A stretch of 64,000 bases of DNA from SIG603 sp963611165 (GTDB lineage: Bacteria; Bacillota; Clostridia; Oscillospirales; Acutalibacteraceae): the NCBI GenBank assembly GCA_963611165.1, contig CAVDQG010000007.1, positions 1 to 64,000 on the forward strand, read 5' to 3'. A program made the position numbers and the translations under genes. The notes under the pieces are model-generated. The model was not told where the DNA came from, ran no database searches, and saw only the letters and a list, made by a program, of their open reading frames with translations. Shown here in pieces: positions 52,006 to 60,436 of the stretch (position 1 is its first letter; every line of letters starts with the position of its first letter).

Positions 52006-52512
52006 GTGAAAAAAAGTGGCATAAGATGGCCGACTGTCGCACTTGAGCGTGTGACGGAGCTTACACCTGAATTCATAAAGAGTATGGGAATAAAGGCGGT
52101 TTTGCTCGATGTCGACAATACCATAACTTCATACATCTCGAAGGAACCTTTTCCCGGAAGCATAGAGCTTATAAGAAAGCTCGAGAGCGAGGGGATTAGC
52201 GTATATATCGTTTCTAACAACAAGAGCAAGAAAAGAATTAAGGCGGTTGCCGAGAAATTTTCGCTTCCGTTTGTCAATGTGGCAATGAAGCCGCTTCCCG
52301 TGGGATTTATCCGCGCGAAAAGAAAACTTCATGTTAAATTCAGCGAGTGCCTTGTCGTTGGAGACCAGATATATACAGATATTATAGGTGCCAATCTGTG
52401 CGGAATGAAGTCGGTGCTATTGACTCCGATTGAGCCCGAAAGCGGCTGGAGCTTCAAATTAAGAAGAAAGCACGAGACAAAAATCCGCGAGGGCATGAAA
52501 AATTCCGATTGA
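52006..52512 (+). CDS. HAD-superfamily phosphatase of the YqeG type
   Basis: 168 residues starting at GTG after ATGAGG. HAD motif I is LLDVDNTI with the nucleophile D35 and D37. Motif II is SNN in VSNNKSKKR, the Lys is in AMKP, and the last motif is VVGDQIYTDIIGAN. YqeG proteins are class IIIA phosphatases found with ribosome-biogenesis GTPases in Firmicutes; the substrate is probably a phosphatidyl or nucleotide phosphate but is not known here. No yqeH follows. Confidence 0.92.
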   Translation: MKKSGIRWPTVALERVTELTPEFIKSMGIKAVLLDVDNTITSYISKEPFPGSIELIRKLESEGISVYIVSNNKSKKRIKAVAEKFSLPFVNVAMKPLPVGFIRAKRKLHVKFSECLVVGDQIYTDIIGANLCGMKSVLLTPIEPESGWSFKLRRKHETKIREGMKNSD

Positions 52513-52531
52513 GTTTTGGGAGGTACACAAA

Positions 52532-53617
52532 ATGAAAAATCCTGTTGAAAGAATCAGAGAATTACTTTTAAAAGATCATCCTGAAAGAGCAGCTGTTGTC
52601 TATACTCCGCACAACAGAAGATATTTGACGGAGTTCCCGTCTTCCGACGGTGCGCTTGTCATCACAGGCGACGAGGCTGTCCTTTTCCAGGATTCAAGAT
52701 ATGTCGAGGCTGCGGCTGAGCAGGCAAAGTACTGCGAGGTTCGCCCGTTCACATACCTTTACGAGAGTGTAAACGAGGTTATCAAGAAGTCGGGAGCAAA
52801 AGAGGTCCTTTTCGAGACTCAGAAGCTCACATATGCCGTTGCCGCAAGATTTGCAAAAGAGCTTCACGCTTTTGGCGTAAAGGCTGTTCTCGATTCTCAG
52901 CTTGACAACGCTTGCATTGCGATGAGACAGATTAAGTCTCCCGAGGAAATCAAGAAGATGGAAGATGCTCAGGCTATCACCGACGCTACTTTCAAGCATA
53001 TTCTCGGTTGCCTCAAGGAGGGCGTAACCGAGAGAGAAATCGCTCTCGAGATTGAGTTCCATATGAGAAAATTAGGCGCAGAGGGCAATGCTTTCGATCC
53101 TATCGTTGTTTTCGGTACAAACTCCTCAAGACCGCACGGTGTTCCGGGCGACAAGAAGCTTGCTCCCGGTGACTTCGTAACCATGGATACGGGCGCTATG
53201 AAGGCGGGCTACAATTCCGATATGACAAGAACAGTCGCATTCGGCTATGCAACAGACGAGATGAAGGCTCTCTATAATAAGGTATTGGAGGCTCAACTTG
53301 CCGTTATCGACGCTTTGAAGCCGGGCATGCGCTGCTGTGACGTTGATAAAATCGCAAGAGACATCATTGACGCAGTTCCCGAGTACAAGGGATATTTCGG
53401 TCACGGCTTGGGCCACGGAGTAGGCTTTGAAATTCACGAGTGGCCGAGATTCTCACGCCTTGACGAGACTTTGACTCAGCCGGGCATGGTTATCACAGAT
53501 GAGCCGGGTATCTATATTCCTGGCAAGTTCGGCGTAAGAATCGAGGATATGCTTCTTGTTACCGAGGACGGCTGCAAGACTATGACAGGCTCACCGAAGG
53601 AGCTTATGGTTATCTAA
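52532..53617 (+). CDS. M24-family Xaa-Pro aminopeptidase
   Basis: 361 residues. An N-terminal creatinase-like domain (~1-125) is followed by the pita-bread catalytic domain. The metal ligands are in MDTGAMKAGYNSDMTR (two Asp), GHGLGHGVGFEIHEWPR (His), TDEPGIY (Glu) and RIEDMLL (Glu). It releases N-terminal residues preceding proline in the cytoplasm. Placed 19 bases after yqeG and next to efp, a frequent Firmicute order; EF-P also serves proline-rich proteins. Confidence 0.95.
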   Translation: MKNPVERIRELLLKDHPERAAVVYTPHNRRYLTEFPSSDGALVITGDEAVLFQDSRYVEAAAEQAKYCEVRPFTYLYESVNEVIKKSGAKEVLFETQKLTYAVAARFAKELHAFGVKAVLDSQLDNACIAMRQIKSPEEIKKMEDAQAITDATFKHILGCLKEGVTEREIALEIEFHMRKLGAEGNAFDPIVVFGTNSSRPHGVPGDKKLAPGDFVTMDTGAMKAGYNSDMTRTVAFGYATDEMKALYNKVLEAQLAVIDALKPGMRCCDVDKIARDIIDAVPEYKGYFGHGLGHGVGFEIHEWPRFSRLDETLTQPGMVITDEPGIYIPGKFGVRIEDMLLVTEDGCKTMTGSPKELMVI

Positions 53618-53631
53618 GCGTAAATTCGCTC

Positions 53632-53660
53632 TTGCAATATACAGTGAAATACTGTAAAAT
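53632..53660 (+). promoter_or_regulatory. Probable promoter of efp
   Basis: TTGCAA (53632-53637), 17-base spacer, TAAAAT (53655-53660). Confidence 0.6.
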
Positions 53661-53712
53661 ATTAGAACAATACTATTATTTTGGAAATTAAAACTTTTGG
53701 AGGCAATATAAT

Positions 53713-54270
53713 ATGATTACAGCCAGTGATTTCAGAAACGGCAAGACTTTCGAGTATGAGGGAAAGCTCATGCAGGTTGTTGAGTTCCAGCATGTTAAGC
53801 CGGGTAAGGGCGCAGCTTTCGTTCGTACAAAGATGAAGAATATCGTAACAGGTGCTGTTACTGAGACATCTTTCAACCCGACAGCTAAGTTCCCTGAGGC
53901 TTTCATCGAGCGTAAGGATGTTGAGTATTCCTATGCTGACGGTGATCTTTACTACTTCATGGATACAGAGACATACGAGATGGAGCCAATCAGTGCAGAG
54001 AATCTTCCTGAGAACTTCAAGTTCGTTAAGGAGAACGATCCTTGCACACTTCTCTCTTACAAGGGAAAGGTTTTCTCCGTTACAATTCCTAACTTTGTTG
54101 AGCTCGTTGTCACAGAGACAGAGCCGGGCGTAGCAGGTAACACAGCTACAAACACAACAAAGCCTGCTACACTTGAGACAGGTGCTATCGTTAAGGTTCC
54201 GCTTTTCATCTCTGAGGGCGAGAAGATTCAGATCGATACAAGAACAGGCGAGTACATGGGCAGAGCTTAA
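53713..54270 (+). CDS. efp: Translation elongation factor P
   Basis: 185 residues in the usual three beta-barrel domains. The tip of domain I reads HVKPGKGAAFVRTK, with K32 the residue that is modified in many bacteria. No epmA/epmB-like gene is in view, so modification, if any, is by another route. C-terminal GEKIQIDTRTGEYMGRA is canonical. It relieves stalling at polyproline. Confidence 0.96.
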   Translation: MITASDFRNGKTFEYEGKLMQVVEFQHVKPGKGAAFVRTKMKNIVTGAVTETSFNPTAKFPEAFIERKDVEYSYADGDLYYFMDTETYEMEPISAENLPENFKFVKENDPCTLLSYKGKVFSVTIPNFVELVVTETEPGVAGNTATNTTKPATLETGAIVKVPLFISEGEKIQIDTRTGEYMGRA

Positions 54271-54321
54271 GCCCTGACGCCTTACGGTTAACGATATATT
54301 TTCTGAAAGGGGTATATCACT

Positions 54322-54801
54322 ATGAATAATACCGAAAAAGCAGCATACATCAAGGGACTTATCGAAGGTCTCGGAATTGATGAAAGCACAAAAGAAGGAA
54401 AGGTTCTCATTAAGATTAGTGAGCTTCTTTCTGATATTTCCAATGACCTTGATGACGTAGCCGAGGTTCTCGGTGAGGTCGAGGGTCAGGTAGATGAGAT
54501 TGACGAGGATCTCTCCGATCTCGAGGAGGAGTTTTACTTCGCTATCGATGATGAGGACGAGGACTTCGACGATTTCGAGGACGATGACGACGATCTCGAG
54601 GAGTGGGACGACGAGGACGAGTACTTTGAGGTAACTTGCCCTGATTGCGGCGACACAATCGAGCTTGGCGGTTCTATTCTTGACGAGGGTTCACTCAAGT
54701 GCCCTAACTGCGGTGCGCTTATGGTTTTCGACCTTGAGGATATCAAGGACGAGGAAGAAGCAGAGGAATCTTCTGAGGAAGAGAACGAGACAGAGGAGTA
54801 A
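54322..54801 (+). CDS. Very acidic zinc-ribbon protein (CD1247-like N-terminal region)
   Basis: 159 residues. The N-terminal ~60 residues are helical (YIKGLIEGLGIDESTKEGKV then LLSDISNDLDDVAEVLGEV) and resemble a domain found in Clostridia and named after C. difficile CD1247. A long Asp/Glu run follows. A treble Cys pair pattern CPDCG and CPNCG forms a zinc ribbon, and a second acidic tail ends the protein. Net charge is extremely negative. Its place beside efp suggests a role with translation or RNA polymerase, but this is only inferred. AAAGGGG precedes ATG. Confidence 0.82.
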   Translation: MNNTEKAAYIKGLIEGLGIDESTKEGKVLIKISELLSDISNDLDDVAEVLGEVEGQVDEIDEDLSDLEEEFYFAIDDEDEDFDDFEDDDDDLEEWDDEDEYFEVTCPDCGDTIELGGSILDEGSLKCPNCGALMVFDLEDIKDEEEAEESSEEENETEE

Positions 54802-54834
54802 TTCCTTTTCTCATTGTTTAAAGAATAAAAAATT

Positions 54835-54866
54835 ATCAGCCGTTCGTTTGAGCGGCTGATTTTTTG
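54835..54866 (+). terminator. Terminator after the acidic zinc-ribbon gene
   Basis: ATCAGCCG (54835-54842) pairs with CGGCTGAT (54853-54860), then T5G. A-run on the other side; also ends the convergent gene. Confidence 0.9.
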
Positions 54867-54881
54867 TATGTAAATTAACGC

Positions 54882-55889
54882 TTAATCGGGTTTTCTTGCC
54901 GGTTTCTCTCCGCTTGGAAGAGATTCTTCTATGCCTTCGAGCTGTTCCATGTGCTCGGCTTTTCTGTCGGTGAAATCGGATTCGTAGTAGTAGGTGTCGC
55001 CGTCGGGGTTAACTCCACGCTTGAGAACCTCCCAGCTTTGAGAGAGAAGATAACTTTTTGTTATCTCACGGTTCCATTCTATCATGCAGTCTTCGTAGTC
55101 TCGGTTGCACTCGACAACATAGACAGATGTCTCGGTTTTTGCTATGACAGTGACTGAATGCTCTGCGCTTATGAAGCGAATGTGGTCGCCGACTTCTATG
55201 TCGTCCCAGTCATAGGAAATATAAATCGGAGTTTCTTCGCCCCAAAGGAAGTCGCTTATCATGCTTGCAAATCCAAGACACTGAATGTTGTCTCCCTCAT
55301 AGGAGAACATATTCTTTGTTATGCCGTTGTAGGCGTTGCACCAGTAGTCGGAATACGAGCCGAAGTTTGAGCACGGAGTAGTGCTTATGTGCATGGCGGC
55401 TTGATATTTGCTCTCGTTCTCATCTTCATCCGCAACATCGTGAGAGTTCCAATAACTTCCTGCCGGAAAAAATTGCTTTAAAAGAGAGAGTTTCTCCGAT
55501 ATGGAGAGATTGGCGTATGCGGCTGAAAAAATAGTGCCTTCTTTATTGGGGTCATCGTCGGTTTCTGCAGTTTCGACCGTTTCGGCTAACTCGGATTCTT
55601 CGCTTTCTTCAGATTCTTCAGAGCTGTTTCCGCTTTCGCTTTTCTCGGTAGGGTCACTGCTGACGGTTGTTTTGTATTCGTAAGCATTGTCGGTATCATC
55701 GCTTTCATTTTGCGATTCTGTCGTTTCGTCCGTTCCGAGAGTTTTTACTTCGTCATGTTCTATGGCGTAGTAAGCTGTTGACGCCTGACTTCTTGCAGTG
55801 GTGCATCCGCTTAAAAGTGCCGCACAAAGGATAAGGGCAAGCGGAGCGGTTAGCTTTTGCCTTGCTCTTGATTTGGTTGCTTTTTTCAA
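54882..55889 (-). CDS. Secreted lipoprotein with a cysteine-peptidase-like domain
   Basis: 335 residues. A lipoprotein signal ends at C29 (ALLSGC). Residues ~45-115 are a Ser/Glu/Thr/Asp-rich linker. The C-terminal ~200 residues hold a possible Cys-His-Asn/Glu catalytic set: C204 in DNIQCLGFASMISDFLWG, H244 in SAEHSVTVI and the E260/N262 pair in VVECNRD. That arrangement resembles NlpC/P60, CHAP or related papain-like cell-wall enzymes, but length and spacing are unusual and I cannot name a family. Four further Cys (C173, C184, C261, C268) could form disulfides. Membrane-anchored outside. Confidence 0.75.
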   Translation of the reverse strand: MKKATKSRARQKLTAPLALILCAALLSGCTTARSQASTAYYAIEHDEVKTLGTDETTESQNESDDTDNAYEYKTTVSSDPTEKSESGNSSEESEESEESELAETVETAETDDDPNKEGTIFSAAYANLSISEKLSLLKQFFPAGSYWNSHDVADEDENESKYQAAMHISTTPCSNFGSYSDYWCNAYNGITKNMFSYEGDNIQCLGFASMISDFLWGEETPIYISYDWDDIEVGDHIRFISAEHSVTVIAKTETSVYVVECNRDYEDCMIEWNREITKSYLLSQSWEVLKRGVNPDGDTYYYESDFTDRKAEHMEQLEGIEESLPSGEKPARKPD

Positions 55890-56245
55890 TTTTTTCTCTC
55901 CTGATATATATGTGTTAGATTGATTAGGTGATTAAATTTCATTCTAAATTACATTTACTGAATTATCTTTCTCGAGTAAGATTATCCGTTTTAATTGTGA
56001 TGAATTTGTGAATGAAAAAAGGTAAATATGCAAAAAACAAGGTGCAAAATGTATGATTTTGCAAAAATAAACAGAATAGGTAACAAGACTTAATTGTTTT
56101 GATGATTAACTTTTTCTTCCTGAGTTAATGATAACATTAAACTTAAGATTAATGTCAAGGGGGGTGTTCGTTATTTTGCAAGATTGATAAATTGGGGCTT
56201 TCGTGATATTATCAATAAAACAAACTGAATTTTTACGAGGTATAC
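55890..56245. other. Divergent promoter region, 356 bases, geneless
   Basis: AT-rich. For the minus-strand lipoprotein there is TTGACA (56153-56158, minus) with a weak -10 near 56130. For the plus-strand RNase H gene there is TTGATA (56184-56189), 17-base spacer, TATTAT (56207-56212). Short repeats of TTAATG/ATTAAAC lie between them. No other gene seen. Confidence 0.6.
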
Positions 56246-56872
56246 ATGGCTAAAAAATTTTATGCGGTAAAAAACGGCAGAAAAACGGGGATATTTCTCA
56301 CTTGGAACGAGTGCAAGGAGCAGATAGACGGTTTTTCTTCTGCGGTATATAAATCCTTTCCGACAAGAGAGGAAGCCGAGAATTATCTTGCGGCTGACAG
56401 CAGAAATACAGTGAATGTTCCGACCGTGTCAAACGGAGAGGTTCCCGATTCGAGCGAAAGGGCGATAGCTTATGTGGACGGAAGCTACAAAAAGAACACC
56501 AAGGAATTTTCTTGCGGTGCGGTACTCTTTTGGCACGGAAAATCATTGAAATTTTCAAAAAAATTCGATGACCCCGCAATGGCTGAGATGAGAAATGTGG
56601 CAGGCGAGATAATGGGCAGTGTTTCCGTTATAAATTATTGCCTTAGAAACGATATTCCCGAGATTGTAATTTTCCATGACTATGAGGGCGTTGCACGGTG
56701 GGCAAACGGTGAGTGGAAAGCTAATTTAGACGCAACAAAGGCATATAAGGAATTTTGTGCCGACGCAAGAACTAAGATGAAAATCAGCTTTGTCAAGGTC
56801 AAGGGACATTCGGGCGACAGATTCAACGATATGGCTGACGCACTTGCTAAACAGGCACTCGGAATAGGCTGA
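56246..56872 (+). CDS. rnhA: Ribonuclease H1 with N-terminal viroplasmin (hybrid-binding) domain
   Basis: 208 residues. Residues 1-50 (KKFYAVKNGRKTGIFLTWNECKEQIDGF) form the caulimovirus-viroplasmin/hybrid-binding domain seen in eukaryotic-type RNase H1. The RNase H domain follows: catalytic Asp in AYVDGSYKKN, Glu in EIMGSVSVI, Asp in FHDYEGV and the last Asp in GDRFNDMAD, with KVKGHSGD as the basic loop. It removes RNA from RNA:DNA hybrids. Confidence 0.92.
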   Translation: MAKKFYAVKNGRKTGIFLTWNECKEQIDGFSSAVYKSFPTREEAENYLAADSRNTVNVPTVSNGEVPDSSERAIAYVDGSYKKNTKEFSCGAVLFWHGKSLKFSKKFDDPAMAEMRNVAGEIMGSVSVINYCLRNDIPEIVIFHDYEGVARWANGEWKANLDATKAYKEFCADARTKMKISFVKVKGHSGDRFNDMADALAKQALGIG

Positions 56873-56997
56873 GCACATTAGGTAAAGGTAGTGTAAATTT
56901 ATCTCCCACAATTTTACCAAAAAACTATTTATTTACCGTGGAAAATGTGTTAAAATCAACTTAGCACAAGCGTATGAACCAGACAGGAGGAATGATG

Positions 56998-57963
56998 ATG
57001 GCAGAATATTCCATCGCATTATCAAAAATAATAGAACAGCTCGGTCTTGATGCGGTTTATCTTCCGAAAAGTGCCGAGGAAATTGAAGTTACAACAGCCG
57101 AGGTCAACCGTCCCGGTGTTGAGTTCTCGGGATTTACTTCCTTTTTTGACAACAAGAGAATTTCTATCATAGGAATGGGAGAGATGGCTCTTCTTTTGAG
57201 CTATGACGAGGAGAAGAGAAACACCATAATCAAGCGTTATATGGAGCTTGAGCCGAAGGCTGTCGTTTTCACACGAGGCCTTGAAATTTCCGATTACTTT
57301 ATGGAGTGTGCCGAGGCGAACAATGTTCCGATGCTAAGAAGCGAGCAGACGACATCTGATGTTTTCGCAACCTTGGTACAGTTCCTCTCCGATGAGCTTG
57401 CTCCGAGAGTTACCCGTCACGGTGTTTTGGTTGAGGTTTACGGTGAGGGCGTTTTGATTGTCGGCGACAGCGGCGTCGGAAAAAGCGAGACGGCAATCGA
57501 GCTTATCAAGCGTGGGCACCGACTTGTAGCCGATGATGCGGTTGAGATAAGACGTTTCAACAATAATGTTCTTATGGGACAGTCTCCCGAGAATATCCGC
57601 CACTTTATCGAGCTTCGCGGTATAGGTATCATTAACGCAAGAAGACTTTTCGGTATGGGCGCAATCAAGCTTAAAAAGGATATTGATATTATCGTAAGCC
57701 TTGAAAACTGGGATCCCGACAAGGTCTATGACAGAATGGGCGTCGACAGCGAATATACCGAAATTCTTGGAGTGGAAATTCCTGTTATCACCGTTCCGAT
57801 TAAGCCTGGCAGAAACACAGCCGTTATCATTGAGGTTGCGGCAATGAACCACAGACAGAAGAAAATGGGCTATAATGCCGCAACGGAGCTTCTCTCCAAT
57901 CTCGGCGTCGATGTTTCCACCATGCCTGTCCAGAAGAAGAAAAAGGATTTGAGCAATATCTGA
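56998..57963 (+). CDS. hprK: HPr kinase/phosphorylase
   Basis: 322 residues from ATG 56998, seven bases after AGGAGG; two further ATGs lie directly before it. The P-loop GDSGVGKS is at 156-163. The HprK signature LRGIGIINARRLFGMGAI follows, and the N-terminal domain is of the usual type. It phosphorylates Ser46 of HPr and so drives CcpA-mediated carbon catabolite control in Firmicutes. The last base overlaps the next gene. Confidence 0.95.
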   Translation: MAEYSIALSKIIEQLGLDAVYLPKSAEEIEVTTAEVNRPGVEFSGFTSFFDNKRISIIGMGEMALLLSYDEEKRNTIIKRYMELEPKAVVFTRGLEISDYFMECAEANNVPMLRSEQTTSDVFATLVQFLSDELAPRVTRHGVLVEVYGEGVLIVGDSGVGKSETAIELIKRGHRLVADDAVEIRRFNNNVLMGQSPENIRHFIELRGIGIINARRLFGMGAIKLKKDIDIIVSLENWDPDKVYDRMGVDSEYTEILGVEIPVITVPIKPGRNTAVIIEVAAMNHRQKKMGYNAATELLSNLGVDVSTMPVQKKKKDLSNI

Positions 57964-58646
57964 TGTACAAATATATTTTAATGGACAATGACGGCACGCT
58001 CATGGATTTTGCCCGTGCTCAGGCAAAGGCTATCGAGCTTGCATGGAATGAGAGCAAGACGATAAATCCGAAAAAATATAACCCGTCACTCGGAGAAATC
58101 TACGACAGAGTGAACGATTCCTGGTGGAAAAAGCTTGAAAGGGGTGAATGCACCAAGCAGGAGCTTACAACGGGAAGATTTCGTGAATTTCTGAAAGAAG
58201 CGGGAGTAAGCGGTGACGAAAACGAGATTGCAGAGCTTTACGAGCAGAACCTCTCGCATCAGAAGTTTTTGCTTGACGGTGCGACCGAGAAAATGCGTGA
58301 ACTGAGCGAAAAATACCGTGTTTTCATCATAACGAACGGAATTGCTTTTGTTCAGCACGGCAGGCTTGACGACTGCGAATTCACTCCGTATTTTGAGAAA
58401 ATGTATGTTTCTGAGGAAACGGGATTCGCAAAACCAGACAAGAGATATTTTGACTATGTTTTAGCCGACATAGGCGACAGCGATTTGTCTTCTTATCTTG
58501 TTGTCGGCGATTCGCTTTCGTCCGATATAAAGGGAGCGATGAATGCGGGAATAGACGCAGTGTGGATAAATCCCGATGAAAAGCCGCTTCCTGAGGGAAT
58601 GAGCGTAAAATATCAGATAAAGAGCATAAAGGAACTCAACATCTGA
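57963..58646 (+). CDS. HAD-family hydrolase, YjjG-like nucleotidase
   Basis: 227 residues. Motif I MDNDGTLMDF gives the nucleophile Asp at residue 8. Motif II is ITN in FIITNGIAF, and motifs III/IV are KPDKRYF and VGDSLSSDIKGA. The helical cap and overall match suggest a YjjG-type pyrimidine 5'-nucleotidase; substrate not proven. The start codon overlaps the hprK stop (TGATG), so the two are coupled. The pairing with hprK recalls arrangements in which a phosphatase gene follows hprK. Confidence 0.9.
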   Translation: MYKYILMDNDGTLMDFARAQAKAIELAWNESKTINPKKYNPSLGEIYDRVNDSWWKKLERGECTKQELTTGRFREFLKEAGVSGDENEIAELYEQNLSHQKFLLDGATEKMRELSEKYRVFIITNGIAFVQHGRLDDCEFTPYFEKMYVSEETGFAKPDKRYFDYVLADIGDSDLSSYLVVGDSLSSDIKGAMNAGIDAVWINPDEKPLPEGMSVKYQIKSIKELNI

Positions 58647-58678
58647 CTTAAAAAAATATTCAAAATTAATTTATACTT

Positions 58679-58707
58679 TTGACTTTATTTAAAGTAGGGA
58701 GTATATT
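58679..58707 (+). promoter_or_regulatory. Promoter of the acidic anchored protein gene
   Basis: TTGACT (58679-58684), 17-base spacer, TATATT (58702-58707). Confidence 0.75.
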
Positions 58708-58744
58708 ATTATTAGATTACAGAATCTGAAAGGTGGTTTATAAG

Positions 58745-59293
58745 ATGGGATTCATTAAGAATGCAATAAGCATTGCGGCGGCAGGTGTTGCGGCAGCAGG
58801 TGCAATTAAGGTAGCAAAGAGATATCAGGAAAACAGAACTCTCGATCAGGTGGCTGCAGGTGCAGGCGGAAATCCTTCCAAGAAGGAGACAAGCGAGATT
58901 ATCGGTGATATTGCAAGAGCAACAACAGAGGTTGTCGAAGAGGCAGGCGTTGTTGTGCTCGATACAGTTTATTCCGTGTCGGATAAGGTCAAGGAGCAGA
59001 TTGCCGCTAAGAAGGCAGAGCTTGCCGAGGAGCGTGAGAACGCCGAGACTGATGAGGATATCCTCGAGGAAGAGGGCGTAATCAAGTCTGACGACGGCGA
59101 CATCGAGATTGAAATCGTTGTTGAGCCTGAAGGCGAAGAGAAGTCCGAAGAAAAGCCGGCAGAGGAAGCTGAGGCTGAGACAGCAGAAGAAGCTGTGGAA
59201 GAGCCGAAGGCAGAAGAGACTGCTGAAGTCGAGGAAGAGAAAACAGCCGACGACGAAGAGGAAGTCGAAATCAAGCTTGATGACGAGGATTGA
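58745..59293 (+). CDS. Acidic protein with short N-terminal hydrophobic segment
   Basis: 182 residues from ATG 58745 (AAAGGTGG 8 bases upstream). The N-terminus MGFIKNAISIAAAGVAAAGAIKVAKRY may anchor it. A helical part follows (IARATTEVVEEAGVVVLDTV and KVKEQIAAKKAELAEERENA, a probable coiled coil). The last ~80 residues are almost wholly Glu, Asp, Ala and Pro. No catalytic motif. It recalls phasin- or stress-type YtxH-like anchored proteins, but no family is certain. Confidence 0.75.
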   Translation: MGFIKNAISIAAAGVAAAGAIKVAKRYQENRTLDQVAAGAGGNPSKKETSEIIGDIARATTEVVEEAGVVVLDTVYSVSDKVKEQIAAKKAELAEERENAETDEDILEEEGVIKSDDGDIEIEIVVEPEGEEKSEEKPAEEAEAETAEEAVEEPKAEETAEVEEEKTADDEEEVEIKLDDED

Positions 59294-59334
59294 TTTTAAT
59301 CTTCTTGATAAGCAAAAATCCAACAAATAATTTT

Positions 59335-59367
59335 CGCAGAGCTTAGAAATAGGCTCTGCGATTTTTT
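59335..59367 (+). terminator. Terminator after the acidic anchored protein gene
   Basis: CGCAGAGC (59335-59342) pairs with GCTCTGCG (59353-59360), then ATTTTTTG. Confidence 0.92.
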
Positions 59368-59475
59368 GTGATAATTATTGTTATTATTTTGGTAAAATAC
59401 CACAATTATTCATATTGATAACCATAATTTCTGCTGTTAAAATTAAGGTATATTCACTATGGGAAGGTGTGACAT

Positions 59476-60324
59476 ATGGGACAAATGAGAAATCAAAACG
59501 AAGTTAAGCTTTCGACGTTTTATATTCATGTCATAGAGGGTGCGAATCAGCTGGGAATTTCGATTGACGAGGCTATCGAGAGAGTCAAGGCGATGGGATA
59601 TACCGCATTTGACATTGGCTACAGACAGGACTGGATTCCCGTTTCTGACGAGGAAGTAATCAGCAAAATTCATGCTCACGGTATGAAGATAGCAAATTTC
59701 TTTGTGAATGCAGATTTTGCCCATGAATTTGACAAAGAGTGGTTCGAGGGCTGTATCGATTGCATAGCAAAATCGAAAACGAATTTATTACAGCTTACCC
59801 CGGGAATTTTCGGCAAGAACGATGACAGAGAAGAGGCACTCAAACGCATGATTGCCGCAGAAAAAGAGGTTGTCGCAATGGGAAAAGAAAAGGGAGTAAT
59901 CGTCACGGTGGAGGACTTTGACCACATCGATTCACCGATTAACACCATAGACGGTGTGAAAAACTTTTTCGATAAAATCCCTGACCTTGGTTTTACCTTT
60001 GATACGGGTAATTTTTACCTCATGGAGGAAAACTGCGTTGACGCATTTGAGCCTTTTAAAGACAGACTACACCATGTTCATCTGAAGGACAGGGCACTTG
60101 TGCCGTTTGACGAAAAAGAATTTGACAAAGAAACCTACACGGGAAAGAAAATGTATGCTTCTCCCGTGGGATACGGAGTGATTGACATGAAAAAATGCAT
60201 CGAGCTTATCAAATCGACAGGCTATGACGGATATTTGGCAGTCGAGCACTTCAGTGCAAAAAATCAACTCGATTATCTAGAAAAATCCGCAGAGTTTGTC
60301 AAGAAAGTATGGGAAGAATGCTGA
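59476..60324 (+). CDS. TIM-barrel sugar-phosphate isomerase/epimerase family protein
   Basis: 282 residues. The xylose-isomerase-like/AP-endonuclease-2 barrel: start GMKIANFFVNADF, then VTVEDFD (metal Glu), LGFTFDTGNF (metal Asp), HHVHLKDRA (His/Asp) and YLAVEHF (Glu). These are the four typical metal ligands of the family, whose members isomerise or epimerise sugars and inositols. Exact substrate unknown. GGAAGG lies 8 bases before ATG 59476. Confidence 0.9.
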   Translation: MGQMRNQNEVKLSTFYIHVIEGANQLGISIDEAIERVKAMGYTAFDIGYRQDWIPVSDEEVISKIHAHGMKIANFFVNADFAHEFDKEWFEGCIDCIAKSKTNLLQLTPGIFGKNDDREEALKRMIAAEKEVVAMGKEKGVIVTVEDFDHIDSPINTIDGVKNFFDKIPDLGFTFDTGNFYLMEENCVDAFEPFKDRLHHVHLKDRALVPFDEKEFDKETYTGKKMYASPVGYGVIDMKKCIELIKSTGYDGYLAVEHFSAKNQLDYLEKSAEFVKKVWEEC

Positions 60325-60381
60325 ATTAAAATTTTAGTGTGATGATATTTGTACAGCTGTGCCGCTTTGCGAAAAATCGTA

Positions 60382-60410
60382 TTTACAGAGAACTGCGGCT
60401 ATGCTACAAT
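60382..60410 (+). promoter_or_regulatory. Promoter of the flavin oxidoreductase gene
   Basis: TTTACA (60382-60387), 17-base spacer, TACAAT (60405-60410). Confidence 0.65.
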
Positions 60411-60436
60411 TTATTTAGGGTATATGGGAGGATATT

